Source of the DNA: Listeria costaricensis
Lineage (GTDB): Bacteria; Bacillota; Bacilli; Lactobacillales; Listeriaceae
DNA: 64,000 nucleotides
Direction: 5' to 3'
Assembly: GCF_900183385.1 (NCBI RefSeq)
Contig: NZ_FXUT01000005.1
Location: 39,044 to 103,043 of the forward strand
Made by a program: the position numbers and the translations under genes. The notes beneath the pieces are model-generated. The model was given only the letters and a program-made list of their open reading frames with translations, searched no databases and had not been told where the DNA came from. This document shows positions 32,034 to 40,900 of this stretch, piece by piece (the stretch's first letter is position 1; each line of letters starts with the position of its first letter).

Positions 32034-33017
32034 TTAGCGGCTCATGATCGGCGGATTGACTGAGCCACCTTTAATAATGGATGTGTAAATAATTTCATTA
32101 TCAGTTGGTTCATTATGTAATAATTTAACCAGTTTTTCAGCTGCAACACTGCCCCATTTATACTTGGAATAGTCGACTGTGGCCAGCCTTGGAATTAAAT
32201 ATTCGCCAATATCACGATTATCAAAACCAATAATCCGGACATCTCGCCCGATTTCAAGCCCTGCCTTGGTAAAATAACGGTACATGCCGATCGCCATATT
32301 ATCATTCAGCGAGAAAATTGAAACTGGCGCCTTCCAGTCAGCCGCAATTTGAGCCGCCGCCTGTTCCCCAGACGATTCTTCAAAGTCACCTTCAATCACA
32401 TGAATGCGGTCACCCTGCCGTTCGAAACGTTTAAGCTCCTGCAAGGCCGTCTCGAGTCGCACCTTCCCATCAAAAGAATTCGGCGGCCCCGTCAGCACAT
32501 AAAAATCGCCGTTGAAGCCTTTCTTAAGATAATCCACTGCAAGCGTTGCCCCCGCCCGGTTATCGAGCAGTACCTGTCTAATATTAGGATGCGCAATTTC
32601 GCGGTCCAGTACCACCAATTTATGGCCGCGATCCGCATAATTTTTCATCGCTTCACTAGAGAAAGTTGCATCCAGCACGATGGCCCCGTCAATCATCCGC
32701 TATGGAAGAAAGCGTTGTGCTTTTTCCCCACTGCAGGCAATCAGTTCATAGTCCAGCGCGCGAAGAGTTTCCCTGAGTCCGTCCAAAAGCGGCCCATAGA
32801 ATGCGCCGCCATAATTAGCCAAATAGGCACCAATAATTTTTGTTTCCCGTGTTTTTAAGGTTCTTGCTGCCATATTCGGAACATAATTCAGCTCACTTGC
32901 AATTTTCAAAATCCGTTCGCGTGTTTTCTCTGTTACCTTGGGACTTCCATTGAGCGCATAGGAAACCGTTGATATGGAAACGCCGGCCTGTTTTGCTATG
33001 TCTTTAATCCCTACCAA
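32034..33017 (-). pseudogene. LacI-family regulator broken by an in-frame amber codon
   Basis: The frame is complete for a LacI protein of about 327 residues: HTH (VGIKDIAKQAGVSISTVSYALNG), hinge, and sugar-binding domain. A single TAG at 32700-32702 (in ...KAQRFLP-stop-RMIDGAIVLD...) interrupts it after residue 105 or so; both sides stay in the same frame. CAG to TAG explains it. The likely start is TTG 33017 with AAAGGAAG upstream. The fault would free the oxidoreductase operon from control unless the stop is read through or the ATG just after it restarts translation. A sequencing error cannot be excluded. Confidence 0.88.
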
Positions 33018-33139
33018 ATAAATCGCTTCCTTTCGCCTTTTACCTCTATTATACAGGTTGAATAGCCTTGCCACAATAAAAATCATAAAAACGTTTATAT
33101 CTCATTTGTTCGTACTTGCACATCTCTCAATATAACCTA

Positions 33140-33168
33140 TTGATTATATAACCAAAAAGTTATAAAAT
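33140..33168 (+). promoter_or_regulatory. Promoter and ArsR-type operator of the ars-like operon
   Basis: TTGATT (33140-33145), 17 bases, TAAAAT (33163-33168). The spacer and -10 hold a perfect inverted repeat TATAAC-CAAAAA-GTTATA (33147-33164), a usual place and form for an ArsR/SmtB operator. Release by metalloid would open the promoter. Confidence 0.75.
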
Positions 33169-33186
33169 GATTTTTGGAGGGATTTT

Positions 33187-33519
33187 ATGAACACTTATAG
33201 CGAAATGGAACAGGTATGTAAATTATTAGCCGACCAGACTCGTTTAGAAATGCTGACCATTTTGGCGCATCAGGAGGTTTGCATCTGCGAGCTCGTCGAT
33301 TATTTTGATATTTCTCAGCCTGCCATCAGCAAGCACATTAAAAAATTGCGAGATCATGGCCTTTTGATCGAAAAAAAGCAAGCACAATGGAAGTATTACA
33401 AGCTTAATCAGGAATATCCCTATTTTCATTTAATCGAACAGGTTATCGCGCTTTGTCCGCCTTCATCAGCCAAAGGAAGCGCTTGTTCCGCTCTAGAGAA
33501 AAGAGGTCGTCATCAATGA
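33187..33519 (+). CDS. arsR: ArsR-family metalloid-sensing repressor
   Basis: 110 residues with the winged-helix ArsR/SmtB fold (LLADQTRLEMLTIL, ISQPAISKHIKKL). Cys32 and Cys34 in EVCICEL sit exactly where E. coli ArsR has two of its As(III) ligands (ELCVCDLC); the third, Cys37, is Val. Cys89 and Cys98 in the C-terminal part could replace it. It is the first gene of a four-gene operon and probably represses it through the 33147-33164 palindrome. Confidence 0.9.
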   Translation: MNTYSEMEQVCKLLADQTRLEMLTILAHQEVCICELVDYFDISQPAISKHIKKLRDHGLLIEKKQAQWKYYKLNQEYPYFHLIEQVIALCPPSSAKGSACSALEKRGRHQ

Positions 33520-34577
33520 ATCATTCAACTGCTCAGTTAAATACGAGAAAAGAACCGTTTGCTTCACTGCCGGATTATGGAGAAATGGAGCTGTCCACCC
33601 AAATACTTATTCAGTCTGCTTTCAAATTCGGATTGGCAGTAGAGGTGCTTGATAGAAGTGAAAATTTTATCAGAATTACAAATCCGCAGAATCAACAGGT
33701 GGAATATGTGAAAGAAGCGACAAAAACAAGTCTAGATAAATATAGCCAGGTTCTCATCATGGAGAACAAGGAAGTCACCAAATTAGTTCTTAGTGAGCAG
33801 CAGATCCACGTTCCGAGTAGCTTTACCATTCACCAAAAAGCAGAAGGACTCAAGCTTTTCCATGAACATAAACTCCCCTCTCAATTAGTTGTGAAACCCA
33901 ATTCGACTAATTTTGGAAAAGGGATTACAGTCTTTTCAACGGGTTACTTGGAAAATGAATTCTCCCAGGCTCTTGACAAGGCGTTTCAGGAAGATCAGAC
34001 CATTTTGCTTGAAACCTTTCAGCCGGGTAAGGAATATCGAATTTTAGTTCTAGGAGATGAAGTGGTCGCTGTTTTAAATCGTGTACCTGCCAATGTTATC
34101 GGAGACGGCGTTCACACGATAGAAGAGTTAGTCCGCATCAAAAATCAAAACCCTTTACGTGGACAAAACTATACGCGACCGCTTGAATTTTTAAAATTAG
34201 CTGCATCTGAGCGTGCTTTTCTCGCCGCACAGAATCTGACCGTACATTCTATTCCGGCTTGCGATCAGCAGGTTTTCTTAAGGGAAAATTCCAATATTAG
34301 TACGGGTGGTGACAGTATTGATTTCACCGATCAGCTGCACGCTTCTTACAAAAATATCGCGCTGGCAGCAGCACAGGCACTAGATGTCCGCATTTGCGGC
34401 GTGGATATTATTATTGAAAATATCGACACACCTGCCAAGCCGGACAATTATGCCATCATTGAAGTTAATTTCAACCCAGCCATACACATTCACTGCTATC
34501 CATTTGAGGGTGTCAATCGACAAGTTGGGGATAAAATCATTCAATTATTATTTTTCAACCATAAAAAGGAGTTTTAA
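33516..34577 (+). CDS. ATP-grasp enzyme like the glutathione synthetase half of GshF
   Basis: 353 residues; start ATG 33516 overlaps the arsR stop (ATGA). ATP-grasp features: VVKPNSTNFGKGI, LLETFQPGKEYRILVLG, RENSNISTGGDSIDFTD, GVDIIIENI and EVNFNPAIHIHCYPFEG. These match the C-terminal domain of the two-domain glutathione enzyme GshF; the N-terminal glutamate-cysteine ligase domain is absent. In the ars-like operon it could add glycine to gamma-Glu-Cys to make glutathione, or join another amino acid to a thiol used to bind or reduce arsenic. The substrate is not shown by sequence. Confidence 0.8.
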   Translation: MNHSTAQLNTRKEPFASLPDYGEMELSTQILIQSAFKFGLAVEVLDRSENFIRITNPQNQQVEYVKEATKTSLDKYSQVLIMENKEVTKLVLSEQQIHVPSSFTIHQKAEGLKLFHEHKLPSQLVVKPNSTNFGKGITVFSTGYLENEFSQALDKAFQEDQTILLETFQPGKEYRILVLGDEVVAVLNRVPANVIGDGVHTIEELVRIKNQNPLRGQNYTRPLEFLKLAASERAFLAAQNLTVHSIPACDQQVFLRENSNISTGGDSIDFTDQLHASYKNIALAAAQALDVRICGVDIIIENIDTPAKPDNYAIIEVNFNPAIHIHCYPFEGVNRQVGDKIIQLLFFNHKKEF

Positions 34578-34578
34578 T

Positions 34579-35007
34579 ATGTTAAAAATTGCTTTTATTT
34601 GTATTCATAATTCTTGCCGTTCACAAATCGCGGAGGCCTTAGGGCGAAAACATTTAGAGGGAGTGGCTGAAGTTTATTCAGCTGGAACGGAAGCCTATCC
34701 GGAAGTTAAGCCACTTGCGATTGCTGTCATAAAAGAATACGGGCTTGATCCCAGCAGCCAACATCCCAAGCTGTTACAAGACATTCCGGAGCAGCTCGAC
34801 ATTCTGATTACCATGGGCTGCGGTGTCAGCTGCCCGGCTGTCCCGGCTAAACATCGGGAGGATTGGGGACTGAGCGATCCTAGTGGCGGCCCAATAGAAG
34901 ATTTTAGAATCACTCGTGACTTGATTGAAGCGAAAATATTGGAACTAAAGGAGCGTATTAGCAGGAATGAATTTGAGAATGGAATGGATACGCCCGGAGC
35001 TATCTAA
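34579..35007 (+). CDS. arsC: Arsenate reductase, low-molecular-weight phosphatase type
   Basis: 142 residues. The CX5R loop is CIHNSCRS (Cys8-Arg14), and the second redox pair is MGCGVSCP (Cys81, Cys85), the pattern of thiol-disulfide arsenate reductases; the acid is in DPSG. It has AAGGAG before the ATG. It would turn arsenate to arsenite for export. It sits one base after the ATP-grasp gene. Confidence 0.88.
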   Translation: MLKIAFICIHNSCRSQIAEALGRKHLEGVAEVYSAGTEAYPEVKPLAIAVIKEYGLDPSSQHPKLLQDIPEQLDILITMGCGVSCPAVPAKHREDWGLSDPSGGPIEDFRITRDLIEAKILELKERISRNEFENGMDTPGAI

Positions 35008-36357
35008 ATGAAACAGCTTGATATGACGATAGGTGATGAGAAAGCTTTACTATTGAAACTGGCGCTGCCGATCATTGCCTCTAACTTTATCCAGACTGCA
35101 TTCGGCATGATCAATATGGTGTGGATCGGCCGCTTGGGAAGTGATGCTGTCAGCGCGATTGGGACTGCCAGTTTTTTTCTCAATTTAGCCATGGCACTTT
35201 CGACCCTAGTGGTGATTGGAACAGGCATTCGAATCGCCCAGTCGCTGGGATCTGGTCAGAAAGAAGCTGCTGCTCGTTATTTGAAAAATAGCTTGTTCTT
35301 ATCTTTCCTGCTTTCTGTGCTATTTGTCGCAATTATGGCACTTTTTTCAGAAAGCTTTATTCGATTTTTCGATTTGAATCAGTCCTCTATCGAGCGAATG
35401 GCTGTGGATTACCTTCTTTACTCACTAATCGGTATTCCTTTTCTATTTTTATCCAGCACGCTGACAGCTGTTCTGACCAGTTATGGAAATACCAAGCTGA
35501 CCTTTCAAGCAAATGCCATCGGACTGATAACCAATATTTTACTGGATCCATTGTTGATATTTGGACTTGGCCCGCTTCCTGAAATGGGGATCATAGGGGC
35601 TGCTTGGGCAACCATTTTAGCCAGACTACTCACGCTTTTAATCATGCTGTATTTCGGTCGCACATATATCACGGAAAGTCTGAAGCAACCACTCTCACTG
35701 AAACAAATGCTAGAAACGAGTAAAATGAGTCTACCGGTTACCTTGCAGCGAATCATTTTTATCCTAATTTCTATTTACATGGCCAAAATTATCGTACAAT
35801 TTGGCACTGAAGCCATCGCCGTTCAAAAAATCGGTGTGCAGATTGAATCTATTTCTTACATGACCATTGGCGGGTTGCAAGGGGCCATTGCTGCATTTGT
35901 CGGCCAAAATTATGGCGCTAAACGCATGGATCGGGTTCAATCGGGCTTTCAATCCGCGCTAAAGCTTGTGGCTATTTTCGGGAGTGTAATTTCAGTTGTG
36001 TTTATCCTTTTCCCCAAACAGCTTTTCGGTCTCTTTATTGATGAAACTGCCGTTATTGATATGGGGGTTGGTTATATGCAGACGCTGGGCTTTTCACAGC
36101 TCTTTATGTGTATGGAATTATTAGCTGTCGGGGCCTTTAATGGAATCGGTCGAACTTATGCCCCGCCCGTTGTTTCGATCATTTTTTCAGCTGCTCGAAT
36201 TCCACTGGCACTGATTCTCTCGCGTTTTATTGGGCTGGAAGGAATTTGGCTCAGCATCAGTATCACCAGTGTGATCAAAGGGCTACTTTTGACAGGTTGG
36301 TTCCACATAATCGCCCGTAAATTGTCCCATGTGCAAAAATCCATTCCCTCAAACTAG
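35008..36357 (+). CDS. MATE-family exporter, in place of ArsB/Acr3
   Basis: 449 residues with twelve membrane segments and the MATE pattern (LALPIIASNFIQTAFGMINMVWIGRLG, AVDYLLYSLIGIPFLFLSSTLTAVLTSYGNTKLTF). The ATG directly follows the arsC stop. MATE proteins export drugs or metal(loid) conjugates; ArsK of Agrobacterium is a MATE protein that exports trivalent arsenicals. Context suggests this one exports arsenite or its thiol conjugate. Confidence 0.88.
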   Translation: MKQLDMTIGDEKALLLKLALPIIASNFIQTAFGMINMVWIGRLGSDAVSAIGTASFFLNLAMALSTLVVIGTGIRIAQSLGSGQKEAAARYLKNSLFLSFLLSVLFVAIMALFSESFIRFFDLNQSSIERMAVDYLLYSLIGIPFLFLSSTLTAVLTSYGNTKLTFQANAIGLITNILLDPLLIFGLGPLPEMGIIGAAWATILARLLTLLIMLYFGRTYITESLKQPLSLKQMLETSKMSLPVTLQRIIFILISIYMAKIIVQFGTEAIAVQKIGVQIESISYMTIGGLQGAIAAFVGQNYGAKRMDRVQSGFQSALKLVAIFGSVISVVFILFPKQLFGLFIDETAVIDMGVGYMQTLGFSQLFMCMELLAVGAFNGIGRTYAPPVVSIIFSAARIPLALILSRFIGLEGIWLSISITSVIKGLLLTGWFHIIARKLSHVQKSIPSN

Positions 36358-36368
36358 GTTCCCCTATA

Positions 36369-36430
36369 AAAAATCAGCTAGCTGACTATGACCCGCTTTA
36401 ACGAGCGTAACCTGTCAGCTAGCTGATTTT
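36369..36430. terminator. Bidirectional terminator between the ars-like operon and gltBD
   Basis: Long arms AAAATCAGCTAGCTGAC/GTCAGCTAGCTGATTTT; T-runs on both strands. Confidence 0.85.
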
Positions 36431-36462
36431 CTTCTTTTATGCCACGTTTCATCCGTCCGCAT

Positions 36463-37935
36463 TCATGGTAAAAACGTTTCATTCATCAAATAAAAGTCCA
36501 CTTCGCGTGCCGCTTCTCGCCCCTCTGCCATCGCTGTAACAACAAGGCTTTGGCCATGTCTGGCATCCCCGCAAGCAAAAATTCGTTCTTCGGTTGTCCG
36601 GTAAAAACCTTTAGCCGCGTCGATTGTATGGCGGTCTGTTTTTTGAATGCCGAAATTGTCGAAAATATCACGCGTCGTTCCTGCAAAACCAATCGCAATC
36701 AAGACTAAATCGGCCGCATAGAATTTTTCTGTGCCGGGAATATCTTGATAACGATGGGCATTTTCCGGATCCGGCTCCACATCGACTGCATACAGTCCTT
36801 TCAGTTCACCCGCTTCATTTTTTTCAAATCGAACGGTGTTGACGAGATACTCGCGCGGGTCATGACCGTACACTGCCTCTGCTTCCTCGTGGGCATAGTC
36901 CATTTTAAACGTACGCGGATACTCTGGCCAAGGATTCTGCTCTTTTCGCAGTTCCGGCAGCTTCTCCTGAATCCCAAACTGGCGAATTGATTTGGCTCCT
37001 TGCCGCAGAGCTGTTGCCACACAGTCGGCTCCCGTATCACCGCCGCCAATGACGATTACATTTTTTCCTTCTGCTGAAAGTGATTGCTTGCCGCCATGAT
37101 CCAAATTGTCGATTGTTGCCTGCGTGAGGTAGGGCACCGCCATATGGATTCCTTTTGCATCACGCCCTGGTATAGAGACATCGCGCGCATTGCCAGCACC
37201 AGTTGCTAGGACGATCGCATCGAATTGTTCTTTCAATTCACTTACCGAAATATCAATGCCGGCTGCAACTCCCGTGACAAACCGGACACCTTCCTCTGCC
37301 AAAAGATTGACACGACGGGATACCGTTTCTTTTTCAAGCTTCATCGTTGGGATTCCGTACATCAGGAGACCACCCAGTCGATCGCTTTTTTCATAAACGG
37401 TGACACTGTGCCCCGCCTTATTGAGCTGGTCGGAGCAGGCAAGTCCAGCAGGTCCAGAGCCAATCACGGCTACTTTTTTACCGGTTCGCGCGAGTGGCGG
37501 TTCTGGTTTGATCCAGCCTTCTTTAAAGCCGCGGTCAATAATGGCCTTTTCAATCGATTTGATTCCAACAGCCGGGTCGTGGATGGCTACCGTACAGCCC
37601 CCTTCACATGGAGCCGGACAAACGCGTCCCGTAAACTCCGGAAAATTATTCGTTTTTAAAAGCAAGTCTAGCGCCAGCTTCCAGTCGCCCTGATACACCG
37701 CATCGTTCCATTCTGGAATCAGATTATGGAGCGGACAGCCGGAGACGCCATTTTTAATTTCCATTCCCACACTGCAAAAGGGAACGCCGCAATCCATACA
37801 TCGTGCCGCCTGGAGGGTTAAGTCTTTCTCAGGCATTGGCAAACTATATTCAAACCAGTCGCGCGTCCGCTTTTTTGGATCGCGATTAGGTGTTTGGATA
37901 CGTTCATAGTCTATAAATCCTGTCGCTTTTCCCAT
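36463..37935 (-). CDS. gltD: Glutamate synthase, small subunit
   Basis: 490 residues. N-terminal iron-sulfur part with ARCMDCGVPFC and GRVCPAPCEGGC, FAD site GSGPAGLACSDQLNKAG and NADPH site GGGDTGADC. It moves electrons from NADPH to GltB for making glutamate from glutamine and 2-oxoglutarate. It follows gltB by 20 bases and ends at a strong terminator. Confidence 0.97.
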   Translation of the reverse strand: MGKATGFIDYERIQTPNRDPKKRTRDWFEYSLPMPEKDLTLQAARCMDCGVPFCSVGMEIKNGVSGCPLHNLIPEWNDAVYQGDWKLALDLLLKTNNFPEFTGRVCPAPCEGGCTVAIHDPAVGIKSIEKAIIDRGFKEGWIKPEPPLARTGKKVAVIGSGPAGLACSDQLNKAGHSVTVYEKSDRLGGLLMYGIPTMKLEKETVSRRVNLLAEEGVRFVTGVAAGIDISVSELKEQFDAIVLATGAGNARDVSIPGRDAKGIHMAVPYLTQATIDNLDHGGKQSLSAEGKNVIVIGGGDTGADCVATALRQGAKSIRQFGIQEKLPELRKEQNPWPEYPRTFKMDYAHEEAEAVYGHDPREYLVNTVRFEKNEAGELKGLYAVDVEPDPENAHRYQDIPGTEKFYAADLVLIAIGFAGTTRDIFDNFGIQKTDRHTIDAAKGFYRTTEERIFACGDARHGQSLVVTAMAEGREAAREVDFYLMNETFLP

Positions 37936-37955
37936 CTTGGTTCACCTCACCTTTC

Positions 37956-40900
37956 CTACTTCGCCACCGGGCTTAAAAGTTTGCCGTCTTTATGCTCATA
38001 AAAGGCTGCCAGTTCTGCCGCATCATGCGTCTGACCGCTCTTTTCCAATGCTTCAATCCGTGTCATCATCAACTCATATTCATGCGGAATTACATAGCGG
38101 AAATTTGCCTTTTCTGTTTCCCAGTTGACCAGAAGCGCTTTGGCAAACGGGCTGCCCGTATATGCCGCATGATTCTGGATCATTTCCAGCAGCAGTTTTT
38201 CCTCACGCGCCGACTGAATGGAACGAATGGAAACAAGCTCCTGGTTGGTTTTTTGACGAAAAGCCGCTTCGTCTGGTGCATAGACATACGCCACGCCGCC
38301 TGACATTCCTGCCGCGAAATTATCGCCAGTCTCGCCCAAAACGACGACCGCACCGCCTGTCATATATTCACAGCCATTGTCGCCGATTCCTTCTACAACA
38401 GCCCGTGCCCCGCTATTTCGGACCGCAAATCGAGCTCCAGCTGTCCCGTGCATGTAGGCCTCGCCGGAAGTTGCTCCGTAAAGTGTGACATTGCCGACAA
38501 TCGCCGACTCATGCGCTGCGACTGGTGTCCTCGGATCATGCGTTACAATCAGTTTGCCGCCTGACAAGCCTTTTCCAAAGTAGTCATTGGCATCTCCTTC
38601 CACACGAAGCGTCATGCCCCGTGGTGTAAAGGCACCAAAGCTTTGGCCCGCTGCCCCGACAAAAGTCAAATCGATGGTGTCATCCGGCAAGCCCGCCGCT
38701 CCGTATTTCCGACTGATCAGCGAACCAGTGATCGTTCCAACTGCTCGGTCGATATTGCGAATCGGGAAGCGTCCGGTCACTTTCTTTCCCGCAGCAAGGG
38801 CAGGAGCGACAACCTGCGGCAATTCTGCCAGATCCAATGTTTTTTCCAAATGATGATTTTGTTTTTTCGTGCAGTATTGCGTTTCGGCCAAATAGGTTGC
38901 ATCCGTATAAAGCATTGGCCCAAAGTCGAGATATTTGGCTTTCCAATGCTCATTTTTCCGGGCATGTGTCGTCAAGAGCTCCTTGTGCCCAATCAGCTCA
39001 TTAAGTGTCCGGAAGCCGAGTTCTGCCATCATTTCGCGCATTTCATCCACAATAAAGTGGAAGAAATTAACCACATAGTCCGGCGAGCCTTGGAATTTTT
39101 TCCGCAGTTCCGGATTTTGCGTGGCTACACCAACTGGACAGGTATCCAAGTGGCAGACACGCATCATGACACAGCCGAGCGTCACAAGTGGTGCTGTTGC
39201 AAAGCCGAATTCTTCCGCACCTAGCATTGCCGCTATTAAGACGTCTTTCCCTGTCATCAGCTTGCCGTCCGTTTCGACAACCACTTGATTGCGCAAACCA
39301 TTTAGAAGCAGCGTCTGGTGGGTTTCAGCAAGCCCAATCTCCCACGGAACACCCGTATGCCGAATACTGCTGCGCGCTGCTGCCCCGGTGCCGCCTTCAT
39401 AGCCGCTGACCAGAATCACATCTGCATTCCCTTTCGCCACGCCGGCTGCAATCGTTCCGATACCAGTTTTCGACACAAGTTTCACATTGACACGTGCTTC
39501 TTTATTGGCATTTTTCAAGTCAAAAATTAGCTGTGCCAAGTCCTCGATCGAATAGATATCATGATGCGGCGGTGGGGAAATCAGTCCGACGCCCGTAGTG
39601 GAACCACGTGTTTTCGAAATCCATGGGTAAACTTTTTTCCCGGGAAGATGTCCACCTTCGCCTGGCTTTGCCCCTTGTGCCATCTTGATTTGCAGTTCAT
39701 TTGCATTGACCAAATAGTGGCTGGTCACACCAAAGCGGCCGGATGCCACCTGTTTGATTGCACTTCTTCTAAGATCTCCATTTTCATCTGGCGTAAAGCG
39801 GGCGGGATTTTCGCCGCCTTCCCCGCTATTACTGCGGCCGCCAATCCGGTTCATCGCAATGGCCAGTGCCTCATGCGCCTCCTGACTGATCGAGCCGTAA
39901 CTCATTGCACCAGATTTAAACCGTTTGAAGATGGCTTCTTTCGGTTCCACTTCTTCAAGCGGAATCTTTGGTCGGTCACTTTTAAAAGTCAGCAGGCCGC
40001 GCAAGAAAGCATTATTCTGATTTTGCATCAAATCAGCGTATAAATTATAGGCTTCGCGATCATTCGTCCGGGTCGCCTGCTGGAGCGAATGGATGGCTAG
40101 TGGATTATAGACATGGTATTCACCGTTAGAACGCCACTGGTATTCCCCGCCAGACTGCAAGGTGAAGCTTTGATAGCCAATATCATGGAACGCCTCGCGA
40201 TGTCTGAGCCACGCTTCCTGTGCGATTACCTCGAGTGGGATCCCTGAAAGCTGGCTGGCCGTCCCGCGGAAATAGCGGTCGATGACTTCCTGTCCAATGC
40301 CGATCGCTTCAAAAATCTGTGCGCCTCGGTAGCTTTGAATCGTCGAAATGCCCATTTTAGACATGACTTTCAAAATGCCATCTGTCACAGCTTCCAAATA
40401 GCGTGCTTCTGCCTCGTCCAGCGTAAAGCCTTTGATCCGTCCTGCTCGAATCAGCCCGTCAAACGTATCGATGGCCAGATATGGGAAGATTGCGTCCGCC
40501 CCGTAACCAACGAGCATGGCTGAATGGTGTACGTCCCGCGCCTCAGCCGTTTTGATAATCAAACTGACCTGCGTTCTCGTGCCTGCTTGGATCAAATGAT
40601 GATGGACTGCACTGGTCGCAAGTAGTGACGGGATGCCAATTCGTTTGGCGTCAACTCCCTCATCACTCAAGACGATCAGTTCGGCCCCTTCTGCCATTTT
40701 GCGATCCACTTCGGCAAAGATTGCTTCAAGCCGCTCGTCAAGATGGTCGCGTTCCTCTTCGGTAAACAGAATGTCGATCACTGCGGTAGGCCGATCAAAT
40801 TTTTGCTGCAGCAATAGGGCCGCGTATTCTTTTCGAGAAAGCATCGGCGTCTTCAAGCGGATCCGGTGGGCATTCTGAGCATTCGGCGCAAGGATATTCC

